A stretch of 64,000 nucleotides of DNA from Mesorhizobium sp. M9A.F.Ca.ET.002.03.1.2 (GCF_003952365.1 NZ_CP034443.1:5325001-5389000), one strand, 5' to 3'. Counted from the stretch's first letter, positions 8,720 through 17,919 are shown. A program made the numbers and translations. Notes: generated by a model from the letters alone, not told the origin.

Positions 8720-11205
8720 CCGCCCTGCCCCAAAAGACCCTTCCGACCAGGGCCATTCCTGCCAAGGCCATTCCCAGCAAGGCAAGGGCCGTCATCATTG
8801 GCGGCGGCGTCTCCGGCTGTTCGGTCGCCTATCACCTGGCCGAGCTCGGCTGGACCGACATCGTGCTGCTCGAACGCAAGCAGCTGACATCAGGCACGAC
8901 TTGGCATGCCGCCGGCCTGATCGGCCAGTTGCGCGGTTCGCAGAACATGACGCGGCTGGCGAAATATTCGGCCGACCTCTACGTCAAGCTGGAGGCCGAG
9001 ACCGATGTCGGCACCGGCATGCGCCAGGTCGGCTCGATCACCGTGGCGCTGACCGAGGAGCGCAAGCACGAGATTTACAGGCAGGCGTCGCTCGCCCGCG
9101 CGTTCGATATCGATGTACGCGAGATTTCCCCAAGCGAAGTCAAGCAGATGTACCCGCATCTGAATGTTTCCGATGTGGTCGGCGCCGTGCATCTGCCACT
9201 CGACGGCCAGTGCGACCCGGCCAACATCGCCATGGCGCTGGCCAAGGGCGCGCGCCAGCGCGGTGCGACGATCGCCGAGAACGTGAAGGTCACCAAGGTC
9301 CACGCCAAGGATGGCCGCGTGACCGGCGTATCCTGGGCGCAAGGCGAGGAACAAGGCACCATCGAGGCCGACATCGTCGTCAACTGCGCCGGCATGTGGG
9401 CACGCGAGCTCGGGCGCCAGAACGGCGTCACCATCCCGCTGCACGCCTGCGAGCATTTCTATCTCGTCACCGAGCCGATCCCCGGCCTTTCCCGGCTGCC
9501 GGTGCTGCGCGTGCCGGACGAATGTGCCTACTACAAGGAGGACGCCGGCAAGATGATGCTCGGCGCCTTCGAGCCGGTGGCGAAACCCTGGGGCATGGAC
9601 GGCATTCCTGAAGATTTCTGCTTCGACCAGTTGCCCGAGGATTTCGAGCATTTCGAGCCGATTCTCGAAATGGGCGTCAACCGTATGCCGATGCTGGCCA
9701 GTGCCGGCATTCACACCTTCTTCAACGGTCCCGAGAGTTTTACGCCTGATGATCGCTACTATCTCGGCGAGGCGCCGGAGTTTTCCGGCTACTGGATGGC
9801 GACCGGCTACAATTCGATCGGCATCGTTTCCTCCGGCGGCGCCGGCATGGCCCTTGCGCAATGGATCAACGATGGCGAGGCGCCTTTCGACCTCTGGGAG
9901 GTCGATATCCGCCGCGCCCAGCCATTCCAGAAGAACCGCCGCTACCTCAAGGAGCGCGTCTCCGAGACGCTCGGCCTGCTCTACGCCGATCATTTTCCGT
10001 ATCGCCAGATGGCGACCTCGCGGAACATAAGACGTTCCCCACTCCACGAACATCTGAAGGCGCGCGGCGCGGTGTTCGGCGAGGTGGCCGGCTGGGAGCG
10101 CGCCAACTGGTTCGCTAGGCCCGGCGAGGAGCGCGAATACCGCTATTCATGGAAGCGGCAGAACTGGTTCGATAACCAACGCGACGAACATCTGACGGTC
10201 CGGAACGGCGTCGGCCTGTTCGACATGACCTCGTTCGGCAAGATCCGCGTCGAGGGCCGCGACGCTCAGCGCTTCCTGCAGAGGCTTTGCGCCAACGACA
10301 TGGACGTGGCGCCGGGCAAGATCGTCTACACCCAGATGCTCAACCAGCGCGGCGGCATCGAGAGCGACCTCACCGTCTCGCGTCTGTCTGAAACGGCCTA
10401 CTTTCTTGTCGTGCCGGGCGCCACGCTGCAGCGCGACCTCGCTTGGCTAAGAAAACATCTCGCCGATGAATTCGTCGTCATCACCGATGTGACGGCGGCC
10501 GAAGCCGTGCTCTGCCTGATGGGACCGGATTCGAGGAAGCTGATTCAGAAGCTGAGCCCGAACGATTTCTCCAACGAAACCAATCCGTTCGGGACGTTTC
10601 AGGAGGTAGAAATCGGCATGGGACTGGCCCGCGCCCACCGCGTCACCTATGTCGGCGAGCTCGGCTGGGAGCTCTATGTCTCGACTGACCAGGCAGCCCA
10701 TGTCTTCGAAGCGATCGCCGAGGCCGGCGCGAATGTCGGCCTGAAACTTTGCGGCCTGCACACGCTGGATTCCTGCCGCATCGAAAAGGCCTTCCGCCAT
10801 TTCGGCCACGACATCACCGACGAGGACAATGTGCTGGAAGCCGGGCTCAGTTTTGCTGTGAAGACCGCGAAGGGCAATTTTCTCGGCCGCGATGCGGTGC
10901 TGAAAAAGAAGGAGGCCGGCCTGTCACGCCGGCTGGTCCAGTTCCGCCTGAAGGACCCGGAGCCGTTGCTCTTTCACAATGAGGCGATCCTGCGCGATGG
11001 CAAGATCGTCGGCCCGATCACCTCGGGCAATTACGGCCACCATCTCGGCGGCGCCGTCGGCCTTGGCTACGTGCCGTGCCAGGGCGAGAGCGAGGCGGAT
11101 GTGCTGTCGTCGTCCTACGAGATCGAGATCGCCGGCGAGCGCTTCGCCGCGGAAGTGTCGCTGAAGCCGATGTACGATCCGAAGGCGGACCGGGTGAGGA
11201 TGTAG
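8716..11205 (+). CDS. Dimethylglycine/sarcosine dehydrogenase-like flavoprotein (copy 2)
   Basis: The 829-residue protein is built like copy 1: FAD motif GGGVSG at 29-34, TWHAAG with His 64, and a C-terminal GcvT-type folate domain from about residue 440. The copies diverge clearly, so they are not a recent duplication and may act on successive or different N-methyl substrates. The first 25 residues are an extra segment of repeated (K/R)AIP units. The start overlaps the stop of the aminotransferase. It is the last gene of the operon. Confidence 0.88.
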   Translation: MTALPQKTLPTRAIPAKAIPSKARAVIIGGGVSGCSVAYHLAELGWTDIVLLERKQLTSGTTWHAAGLIGQLRGSQNMTRLAKYSADLYVKLEAETDVGTGMRQVGSITVALTEERKHEIYRQASLARAFDIDVREISPSEVKQMYPHLNVSDVVGAVHLPLDGQCDPANIAMALAKGARQRGATIAENVKVTKVHAKDGRVTGVSWAQGEEQGTIEADIVVNCAGMWARELGRQNGVTIPLHACEHFYLVTEPIPGLSRLPVLRVPDECAYYKEDAGKMMLGAFEPVAKPWGMDGIPEDFCFDQLPEDFEHFEPILEMGVNRMPMLASAGIHTFFNGPESFTPDDRYYLGEAPEFSGYWMATGYNSIGIVSSGGAGMALAQWINDGEAPFDLWEVDIRRAQPFQKNRRYLKERVSETLGLLYADHFPYRQMATSRNIRRSPLHEHLKARGAVFGEVAGWERANWFARPGEEREYRYSWKRQNWFDNQRDEHLTVRNGVGLFDMTSFGKIRVEGRDAQRFLQRLCANDMDVAPGKIVYTQMLNQRGGIESDLTVSRLSETAYFLVVPGATLQRDLAWLRKHLADEFVVITDVTAAEAVLCLMGPDSRKLIQKLSPNDFSNETNPFGTFQEVEIGMGLARAHRVTYVGELGWELYVSTDQAAHVFEAIAEAGANVGLKLCGLHTLDSCRIEKAFRHFGHDITDEDNVLEAGLSFAVKTAKGNFLGRDAVLKKKEAGLSRRLVQFRLKDPEPLLFHNEAILRDGKIVGPITSGNYGHHLGGAVGLGYVPCQGESEADVLSSSYEIEIAGERFAAEVSLKPMYDPKADRVRM
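8749..8778 (+). repeat. In-frame 15-bp repeat at the N-terminus of flavoprotein copy 2
   Basis: Two near-identical 15-bp units containing GGCCATTCC encode RAIPA and KAIPS and are followed by a partial third unit. They add a basic, proline-containing tail in front of the FAD domain. Confidence 0.7.
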
Positions 11206-11214
11206 GGCTTCTTC

Positions 11215-11340
11215 CTTCGCCCCGTTCACGGGGAGAAGGTGGCCCGAAGGGCCGGATGAGGGGCGGCGCCAGCTTCTGTAATGTTTGCGTCGCCCCTCAT
11301 CTGCCTGCCGGCATCTTCTCCCCGTAAACGGGGAGAAGGA
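11215..11340. repeat. RIME-like palindromic intergenic repeat
   Basis: Two short hairpins of the form CTTC(T/G)CCCCG-N-CGGGGAGAAGG sit at each end (11215-11239 and about 11314-11339). The whole element is a long imperfect inverted repeat, with GGATGAGGGGCG at 11253-11264 answering CGCCCCTCATC at 11291-11301. It lies between two convergent genes and could also act as a bidirectional transcript end. Confidence 0.75.
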
Positions 11341-11355
11341 CGCCAATCTCGCAGC

Positions 11356-11943
11356 TCAAAACCGCTCCAGTTTCGCCCGCACTTTCGCAAGGAAAGCAGC
11401 TCGGCTCCGGGGCGTCGATGCGTCCATGAGATAGTGCGCCAGGAAGAACGTCCTGCAGCGGGTTGCGCACAGTGCCCGCATGCCGCGCAGGATTGTCTTG
11501 CGCCCAGGCTGGCCGACGACGACGCTCCACCAGGTCGGCGCGCCGCAGGTCGTGATCACTCCTATCTTCGTCACATGCCTCATCAGCGACTCGATCCGTC
11601 CCTTGCCCGCGGGCAGCCGGAAGGCGACGTCGGTCGCCCAGACCCGGTCGAGCCAGCCCTTCAGCATTGCCGGCAGCCCGTACCACCAGGTCGGATAGAT
11701 GAAGAGGATTGCCTGGGCCCAGTTGAGGTGATCGATGTGCGGCTTGAGCGCCGGGTCCTGCGGGGCACGCTCATTGTAGGAGCGTCGCTCTCCGCAGCCC
11801 ATGACCGGATCGAAATTCTCCGCATAGAGGTCGAGCAGCCGCACCTCCCAGCCCCTCGCCTTCATCACCTCGATGGCGCAGTCTCGGATCGAGGCGCAAA
11901 AGCTCTCGGGGACCGGATGGCAGTAGACCACCAGAACCCGCAT
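11356..11943 (-). CDS. NAD(P)H:quinone oxidoreductase-like flavodoxin-fold protein
   Basis: The 195-residue protein starts MRVLVVYCHP and carries the IYPTWWYGLPAMLKGWLDRV segment of MdaB/KefF-type NAD(P)H dehydrogenases, which use FMN or FAD to reduce quinones or similar acceptors. It starts at ATG 11943, overlapping the stop of the similar upstream gene (TGATG). It is the distal gene of the deaminase and transporter operon. The substrate is unknown. Confidence 0.85.
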   Translation of the reverse strand: MRVLVVYCHPVPESFCASIRDCAIEVMKARGWEVRLLDLYAENFDPVMGCGERRSYNERAPQDPALKPHIDHLNWAQAILFIYPTWWYGLPAMLKGWLDRVWATDVAFRLPAGKGRIESLMRHVTKIGVITTCGAPTWWSVVVGQPGRKTILRGMRALCATRCRTFFLAHYLMDASTPRSRAAFLAKVRAKLERF

Positions 11944-12527
11944 CAAAAGGCATCCATGTTGGCGGCGACCTTGGCCATGAATCTCTCCCGCGTTTTATCG
12001 GTCGACAGATTCATCGAATAATGCGCGAGATAGGACACGGAGGCACCCGGCTTGACCGTGGCGCGCAACACACGGTTGACCAGCCTGCGCGGCGGGTCGC
12101 CCATCAGCATGGCGCGGAACCGGCTGCCGCCATAAGTGGTGACCGCCGCCAGTTTGCGAATGTTGTGCAGCGACGGCTGCACCTTGCCGTCGACCAGCTT
12201 GAACGACACGCCGGGCAGGAAGACGCGGTCGAAGAAGCCTTTCAGGATCGCCGGATAGCCGAAGTTCCACACCGGAAACGACAGCACCAGTGCCTCGGCC
12301 TTTTGCAATCTTGAGACATAAGGCGCTGCCGCATCACCCTCGCCGCGCTCATCGTGATAGCCGAGCCGCTCCGCCCGCGTCAGCCGCGGATCGAAATCCT
12401 CGGCATAGAGGTCGCAGTCGTCGACGGCGTGGCCGGCGGCTGTCAGCCGCTCGACGATCATCCGGTGCAAACCGGCATTGAAGCTGGTCTCGACCGGATG
12501 GGCGTAAAGGACGAGGACGTTCATCAT
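11943..12527 (-). CDS. NAD(P)H:quinone oxidoreductase-like flavodoxin-fold protein (second)
   Basis: The 194-residue protein is of the same family, with N-terminal VLVLYAHPVETSFN and the FPVWNFGYPAILKGFFDRV core. It overlaps the FAD oxidase gene before it by ATGA and the paralogue after it. The two reductases differ a good deal outside the motifs, so they could form a heterodimer or act on different intermediates. That is speculation from their adjacency. Confidence 0.85.
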   Translation of the reverse strand: MMNVLVLYAHPVETSFNAGLHRMIVERLTAAGHAVDDCDLYAEDFDPRLTRAERLGYHDERGEGDAAAPYVSRLQKAEALVLSFPVWNFGYPAILKGFFDRVFLPGVSFKLVDGKVQPSLHNIRKLAAVTTYGGSRFRAMLMGDPPRRLVNRVLRATVKPGASVSYLAHYSMNLSTDKTRERFMAKVAANMDAF

Positions 12528-13924
12528 CCCGCCTTCTGCAACCCCTTGAACAGGAACGACTTGCCCGAGCGATAATCGTAATCCGGGTTTTCCCAGGCGA
12601 TCATCTTGCCGGGGTTGAGCAGCCCTTGCGGATCGGTCTCGCGCTTGAAGGCAAGCTGCACCTCGTCCGTCTGCTTCATGCCGCCCTCTTCCAGCGTGTA
12701 GCGGTGCGGATTGAAGACCCAGCAGCCATTGTCCTCATGGATGCGGATGATCTCGTCGAGCCGCCCCGCCGTCGTGAAGCGGACCAGCGGCAGGCCGGCG
12801 ACGCCAATGGCGCCGTCGAAGCGGATGAATTCGAGATGCACCGGCACCTCGTCGCCGAAGCGGTCGATCATCGCCTTGACGTGAGCGAGGTGACCCGGCG
12901 AGGGATAGCGGGTCTGCAGATAGGTGATCGTGGGATCGACCCTGATGGCGCGCAGTGTCGTGTGGTTCCAGGTCAGCTCGTACGCCGGTGGCAGCCCCTT
13001 GAGATCGGCCTCCTTGTCGGCGCGGAAGACGATCTCGCCCTTGCTGCGCTGGGTGAAGGCGACAAAGGCGTCCATCGCATGCGGCGCGATCATCAAGACG
13101 ACGATGCTTTGCTCGCGCCGGAAAAACCTCTGGTGGCGCTTGAAGTAGTCATAGGGAATGGGTGCCGCGATCGGCGTGATCAGTTTCGCCAGGATGCCGT
13201 CCTGCACGGCGAGATCGTTGCCGAAGCCGGCCGCATCCATGAAATCATCGAAGCCGACGATGACATCGATCCAGTCGTAAGCCGCGGTCAGCGGCATCTC
13301 GACCTCCGTGATGATGCCGTTGGTGCCGTAGGCATGCATCACCTTCAGCACCTCCTCGCCGGTAAGGTCCATCACGCGCGGCTCCGCCTCCATCGTAACG
13401 GTCCGCAGCCGGATGACGTTACCGAGGTCGCGCAGACCACCCCAGCGGATCGAACCGACGCCACCGGAGCCGCCGGCGACGAAACCGCCGATCGATGCCG
13501 TGTTGTAGGTCGATGGCGACATCCGCAGTTCCTGGCCGGAATGCGCGCGCGTCGCTCTGTCGATGTCGGCCAGCACGGCACCCGGTCCGGTCACCACCCG
13601 GCCGGGCGCGATCGCCTTGACTGTGTTCATCTCGGCGAGGTTGAGCACGACGCCGCCGGACAAAGGCATCGCCTGCCCATAATTGCCGGTGCCGCTGCCG
13701 CGCGGCGTCACCGGAACGCCATGTCGGTGGCAGGCGGCGAGCACGCGGATTACCTCGGCTTCCGTCTTCGGCGTGACGATCAGGTCGCCGGTCACATGGT
13801 CGAGCTGTTGCTTCAGCACCGGGCTGTACCAGTAGAAGTCGCGGCTCTTCTGCTGGACTATCGCCGGATGGTCGTCGATCTTCACACCGTCGAGGCCGCG
13901 CTTCAGTGCCGAAATGTCCATCAT
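12524..13924 (-). CDS. FAD-linked oxidase (FAD_binding_4 / GlcD type)
   Basis: The 466-residue protein has a PP-loop FAD domain with TPRGSGTGNYGQAMPLSGG (about residues 73-91) and the GGFVAGGSGG segment typical of vanillyl-alcohol-oxidase and glycolate oxidase relatives, and a C-terminal LLNPGKM motif shared with GlcD and D-lactate dehydrogenases. No iron-sulfur partner is next to it. It probably oxidises the product of the deaminase encoded just before it, judged only from operon order. It overlaps both neighbours at ATGA-type junctions. Confidence 0.85.
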   Translation of the reverse strand: MMDISALKRGLDGVKIDDHPAIVQQKSRDFYWYSPVLKQQLDHVTGDLIVTPKTEAEVIRVLAACHRHGVPVTPRGSGTGNYGQAMPLSGGVVLNLAEMNTVKAIAPGRVVTGPGAVLADIDRATRAHSGQELRMSPSTYNTASIGGFVAGGSGGVGSIRWGGLRDLGNVIRLRTVTMEAEPRVMDLTGEEVLKVMHAYGTNGIITEVEMPLTAAYDWIDVIVGFDDFMDAAGFGNDLAVQDGILAKLITPIAAPIPYDYFKRHQRFFRREQSIVVLMIAPHAMDAFVAFTQRSKGEIVFRADKEADLKGLPPAYELTWNHTTLRAIRVDPTITYLQTRYPSPGHLAHVKAMIDRFGDEVPVHLEFIRFDGAIGVAGLPLVRFTTAGRLDEIIRIHEDNGCWVFNPHRYTLEEGGMKQTDEVQLAFKRETDPQGLLNPGKMIAWENPDYDYRSGKSFLFKGLQKAG

Positions 13925-15240
13925 CCCACCATCAGATCATCGAGTTCGGCATAATCGGGCAATTGGCGCTCGATGGCGCGGCCATCGCGCACGACGATGC
14001 GATCCGATTCGGGACGCGACAGCAATTCCGTCCAGCTCCGTCCCCTGAAGACGACGAAATCGGCGGCGGCGCCGACGGCAAGCGTGCCAAAACCTTCTAG
14101 CCGCATCACCTTGGCCGGCGTCGCGGTCACCGCCTGCGGCCAGTCGCCGACCGGGTGATCGAAATGCAGGATGCGCGTCGCCATGCGATAGACCTCCAGC
14201 ATGTCGAGATCGCCATAGGCGTAGAACGGGTCGCGCGTGTTGTCGGAGGCGACGGCGACGGAAATGCCGCGCGCCTTCATCTCATGCAGCAGCGTCACGC
14301 CGCGCCAGAGCGGCGTGGTGTTGTCGCTGCGCCGGTCCTGCAGATAGAGATTGCACATCGGCAGCGACACCACGGCAAGCCCCGCCTTCGCCACCTTGTC
14401 CAGCGTGTCGAGCACGTCGAGATCGGGCTGGCGTGCCAGCGAGCAGCAGTGGCCGACGAGGATGTTTCCCTCAAAACCGTTCCATAGGGCCGCCTCGGCG
14501 ATCTTCTTCAGCGAAATCGCCGAAACGGCGTCGGTCTCGTCGGCATGGAAATCGAGGTCGAGGCCGTGCCTGGTCGCCTGCGCGAACACCTGGTCGAGAA
14601 GCTCTTCCAGATCCGGCACCATGTAGGTAACGACGCCGAGCACGCCCTTGGCCGCAGCCACGCGTTTGGCCAGCCTCTCGAACCATTTCTTGTCGCGCAC
14701 GCCTTCGATGCCGAGCAGGCAGGCGGCCTGCAGCTCAATGCGGCCGCGCCATGTCTCCCGCATCGTCTCGAACACCGGCCAGGAGATTTCCTCCTGCGGC
14801 GCGACGCTGTCGAGATGGGTGCGCAGGGCTTTGGTGCCATACGCATAGGCTGAGCGCAGCGAAAAATCCATGCGGCGGGCGACGTCGTCGGCGCTCCAGC
14901 GCGAAGCGCGGTCGGCGCCGGTGGCGTTCAGCGCGCCCATGAACGTGCCGTCGGGATTGGGCTTTCGAGGCCAGATATGGCCCTTGTCGATATGAGTGTG
15001 ACAGTCGACGAAGCACGGCATGACGATACGGCCGCCGAGGTCGACGGCGCCTGCCGGCGAATTGGACTGGCGATGCGCGGTAATAGTGGAAATCCTGCCG
15101 TCGGCGACAGCAATGTCGGCGAGTGCAAAGCCATCGGCATCGAAGGCCGCGACAAGGCCGGGCGTCAGCGACCGATGAACACGGACGTTGGTAAGATGAT
15201 AAGAACCGGAGGCCGGTATCGAGTCCTCCAACATCATCAT
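13921..15240 (-). CDS. Cytosine-deaminase-like amidohydrolase
   Basis: The 439-residue protein shows the amidohydrolase metal site: HTHIDKGH (His 81, His 83), HADE, GHCC and SDNTRD. These place it near CodA, isocytosine and related ring deaminases. Three ATGs lie at the start; 15240 forms an ATGA overlap with the permease gene. An open frame continues much further upstream but there it only shadows the permease gene. The substrate is probably a nitrogen heterocycle brought in by the adjacent transporter. Confidence 0.86.
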   Translation of the reverse strand: MMMLEDSIPASGSYHLTNVRVHRSLTPGLVAAFDADGFALADIAVADGRISTITAHRQSNSPAGAVDLGGRIVMPCFVDCHTHIDKGHIWPRKPNPDGTFMGALNATGADRASRWSADDVARRMDFSLRSAYAYGTKALRTHLDSVAPQEEISWPVFETMRETWRGRIELQAACLLGIEGVRDKKWFERLAKRVAAAKGVLGVVTYMVPDLEELLDQVFAQATRHGLDLDFHADETDAVSAISLKKIAEAALWNGFEGNILVGHCCSLARQPDLDVLDTLDKVAKAGLAVVSLPMCNLYLQDRRSDNTTPLWRGVTLLHEMKARGISVAVASDNTRDPFYAYGDLDMLEVYRMATRILHFDHPVGDWPQAVTATPAKVMRLEGFGTLAVGAAADFVVFRGRSWTELLSRPESDRIVVRDGRAIERQLPDYAELDDLMVG

Positions 15241-16088
15241 CGCTCCTGCTTCAGCGCACTCTCGTGCCAGCGCCGCAGGATGAGATGCGAGATCAGCGAC
15301 AGCACCAGGAAGATCAGGATGCCGGTGAACGAGATCAGGATCAGCGCCGCGAACAGCCGCGGTGCGTTGAGCCGGTAGCCGGCCTCGATGATGCGCGAGG
15401 CAAGGCCCGACGACTGGCCGGTGGCGCCTGCGACGAACTCCGCTACAACCGCGCCGATCAGCGACAGGCCGCCGGCGATCTTCAGCCCGCCGAGGAAATA
15501 CGGCATCGCCGCCGGCAGGCGCAGATAGCGCAATTGCTGCCAGCGGGTCGCGCCGTTGAGCTTGAACATGTCGCGCAGATTGCGATCGACGGAGTTGAGG
15601 CCGAGCGTGGTGTTGGACAGGATCGGGAAGAAGGCAACGATCCAGGCACACAGCAGGAGCTTCGTCGTCTGGTTGTCGACATAGATGTTGATCAGCGGGA
15701 AGATCGCGACGATCGGCGTCACCTGCAGGACGATGGCAAACGGGAAGAACGACATCTCCACCCATTTTGATTGCGCGAACAGCACCGCCAGCCCAACCCC
15801 GCCGATGACGGCCAAAGCCAAGCTGAGGAAGGTGATCTTGAGCGTCACCAGCAGCGAGGAGAACAGCAGCCCGGCATCGTCATAAAGCGTTTGAAGCACC
15901 ACGCCGGGGCGCGGCAGGATGTATTTCGGGATGTCGTTCCAGACGCAGATGCTATCCCACAGCCAGATGGCCAGGATCATGATCGCCAGCGGCAGCAGCC
16001 ATCGGCCGATCCGTTCGAGCCGCTCCTGGCGCACGCGACGCGCCTCTTCGGGGTCGAGCGTCAGTGCGTGTTCTTCAATGGCCGTCAT
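15237..16088 (-). CDS. ABC transporter permease (SsuC/ThiX type)
   Basis: The 283-residue inner-membrane protein has about six hydrophobic segments and the EAA loop (LNGATRWQQLRYLRLPAAMP, about residues 178-198) that docks to the ATPase. Its type goes with NMT1/ThiY-like binding proteins and imports sulfonates, pyrimidines, riboflavin or thiamine precursors. Its start overlaps the end of the ATPase gene by 14 bases. Confidence 0.88.
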   Translation of the reverse strand: MTAIEEHALTLDPEEARRVRQERLERIGRWLLPLAIMILAIWLWDSICVWNDIPKYILPRPGVVLQTLYDDAGLLFSSLLVTLKITFLSLALAVIGGVGLAVLFAQSKWVEMSFFPFAIVLQVTPIVAIFPLINIYVDNQTTKLLLCAWIVAFFPILSNTTLGLNSVDRNLRDMFKLNGATRWQQLRYLRLPAAMPYFLGGLKIAGGLSLIGAVVAEFVAGATGQSSGLASRIIEAGYRLNAPRLFAALILISFTGILIFLVLSLISHLILRRWHESALKQER

Positions 16089-16905
16089 GATGGGGTCCGG
16101 CTGTTGAGTTGATGGCGCCGATCAGCACATCGGACGCCTGGCGGCAGAGCGCGGCATAATCGGGCGAGGTGCGGAAGGTCTCGTTGCGCGGATAGGGCGC
16201 ATCGACGGCGAATTCCCTGAACACCCGGCCCGGTCGCGCCGCCATGACGACGACGCGGTTGGACAGGAAAACGCTTTCGAAGACGCTGTGGGTGACGAAG
16301 ACGACGGTGAACCGCTCGTCCTGCCATAGTTCCAGAAGATCGTTGTTGAGCTTGAAGCGGGTGATCTCGTCGAGCGCCGCGAACGGCTCATCCATCAAGA
16401 GAATCCGCGGCTTGGTCACCATGGCGCGGGCGATCGAGACGCGCATCTTCATGCCGCCGGAGAGCTCGCGCGGCACGGCATTCTCGAAGCCGGTCAGGTG
16501 AACCCGCGCCAGCATCTCCATGACCGCCGGCGCCGCCATGGCCCGCGACACGCCCTTCAAGCGCAGCGGCAGCCAGACATTGTCAAAGACATCGGCCCAG
16601 GGCAGCAGCGTCGGCTCCTGGAAGACGAAACCAATATTCGAGCGGTCGAAGGTGCTGCCGCCGCGCCAGTCGAGCAGGCCGGAGGTCGGCGTCGCCAGAC
16701 CGGCGATGAGGCGCAAGGCCGTCGACTTGCCGCAGCCGGACGGGCCGAGAAGGCTGAGGAAGTCGCCGTCCCTGATCGTCAGGTCGACGTCGCTGAGCGC
16801 TGTCACGCCGTTGGAAAAGACCTTGCCGACGCCGCGCAGCGCCAGCAGCATCGGATTTTTGCCCGATGCGCTTGCCGGCGCTTGCGCCACTTTCTCCTGC
16901 ATCAT
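16075..16905 (-). CDS. ABC transporter ATP-binding protein (SsuB/TauB type)
   Basis: The 276-residue protein carries Walker A (GPSGCGKST), Q-loop (VFQEP), signature (LSGGM) and Walker B (ILLMDEPFAALD). It powers the adjacent permease. The start is one of two ATGs at 16905 and 16902, nine bases after the binding-protein gene. A C-terminal FREFAVDAPYPRNE segment is common to this nitrate, sulfonate and pyrimidine importer group. Confidence 0.9.
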   Translation of the reverse strand: MMQEKVAQAPASASGKNPMLLALRGVGKVFSNGVTALSDVDLTIRDGDFLSLLGPSGCGKSTALRLIAGLATPTSGLLDWRGGSTFDRSNIGFVFQEPTLLPWADVFDNVWLPLRLKGVSRAMAAPAVMEMLARVHLTGFENAVPRELSGGMKMRVSIARAMVTKPRILLMDEPFAALDEITRFKLNNDLLELWQDERFTVVFVTHSVFESVFLSNRVVVMAARPGRVFREFAVDAPYPRNETFRTSPDYAALCRQASDVLIGAINSTAGPHHDGH

Positions 16906-16914
16906 GCCTGGGTG

Positions 16915-17919
16915 CTATTTCTTCAGGTCGATCCCGACGCCCTTGTTGACGAAGGCCAGCGTGTAGGACTTCTTGATATCGACGCCGTCCGGCACGACCT
17001 TGGCCTTGACCATCTTGTCGTAGAAGCTCTGGATGCGCGTGTCGGTCATCGCGCCGATGCCGAGTTTTTCGGTATCACCGGAATCGACGATGCCGAATTT
17101 CTTCATCTGCTCGATCGAAAACGCGATCTGCTCGTCGCTGATGTCGGGGTTGTCCTTCTTGATCGCCGCGTTGGCGGCGGCGTTGTCGCCGTAGAGATAG
17201 TTGTACCATCCCTTGGCCGAACCATCGACGAAACACTGAACCACCTCCGGCCGTTTGTCGATCGTGGTCTGCATGGTTTCGATCGTCGTCGCATAGGTGT
17301 CGAAGCCGTAGTCGGCGAGCAGGAACAAATTGGGCTGGAAGCCACCTTCCTTGGCGACCGCATAGGGCTCCGAGGTCACGTAGCCTTGCTGGATCGACTT
17401 CGGATTGGCGATGAAAGGTGCGGGGTTGAACGTATAGGGCACGCGTTTGGCCGGGTCGAAGCCGAACTCGGTGATCATCCACTGGAAGTAGCTCTGCGCA
17501 CCCTCGTCGCCCAGTATGTACTGGTCCGCGTTCTTCAAATCCTCCCATTTGTCGAGCCCCTGACCTGGATGGGCCATGATCACCTGCGGCTCTTTCTGGA
17601 AGGAGGCGGCGACCACGCGCAGCGGAATGTCCTGCTGGACGGCGTCGAAGGCCTGCAGCAAGTTGCCGCCCATGTAGAAGTCGATCTTGCCGGCGAGCAG
17701 CAACGGCCGGCCGCTGACCTGCGGGCCGCCCTGCATGATCGTCACGTCGATGCCGCACGCCGCATAGGTGCCGTCCGCCACGGCCTGATAGTAGCCGCCA
17801 TGCTCGGCCTGGGCGAGCCAGTTGGTGCCGAAGGTGACTTTCTCGTTCGCCGCCGCGCTCAGCGTGCTTGCGGCAATCAGCACGATCGCGCCTGCCGAGA
17901 CCTTAAGTTTTTCGTCCAT
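16915..17919 (-). CDS. ABC transporter substrate-binding protein (NMT1/ThiY-like)
   Basis: The 334-residue periplasmic protein has a Sec signal peptide (residues 1 to about 24, ending near STLSAAA) without a lipobox Cys. Its start, FGTNWLAQAEHGGYYQAVADGTY, is the signature of the NMT1/THI5-like family that binds pyrimidines or related heterocycles. I chose ATG 17919 because it gives a clean signal peptide and is preceded by GAGGGT. A longer frame reaching 18051 has no such support. It is the first gene of a seven-gene operon. Confidence 0.88.
   Translation of the reverse strand: MDEKLKVSAGAIVLIAASTLSAAANEKVTFGTNWLAQAEHGGYYQAVADGTYAACGIDVTIMQGGPQVSGRPLLLAGKIDFYMGGNLLQAFDAVQQDIPLRVVAASFQKEPQVIMAHPGQGLDKWEDLKNADQYILGDEGAQSYFQWMITEFGFDPAKRVPYTFNPAPFIANPKSIQQGYVTSEPYAVAKEGGFQPNLFLLADYGFDTYATTIETMQTTIDKRPEVVQCFVDGSAKGWYNYLYGDNAAANAAIKKDNPDISDEQIAFSIEQMKKFGIVDSGDTEKLGIGAMTDTRIQSFYDKMVKAKVVPDGVDIKKSYTLAFVNKGVGIDLKK

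Noticed and set aside
15241..15765. Upstream extension of the deaminase frame, which would give a 614-residue fusion
   Set aside because: The extension only shadows the permease gene in another frame; ATG 15240 overlaps the permease stop as in the other junctions.
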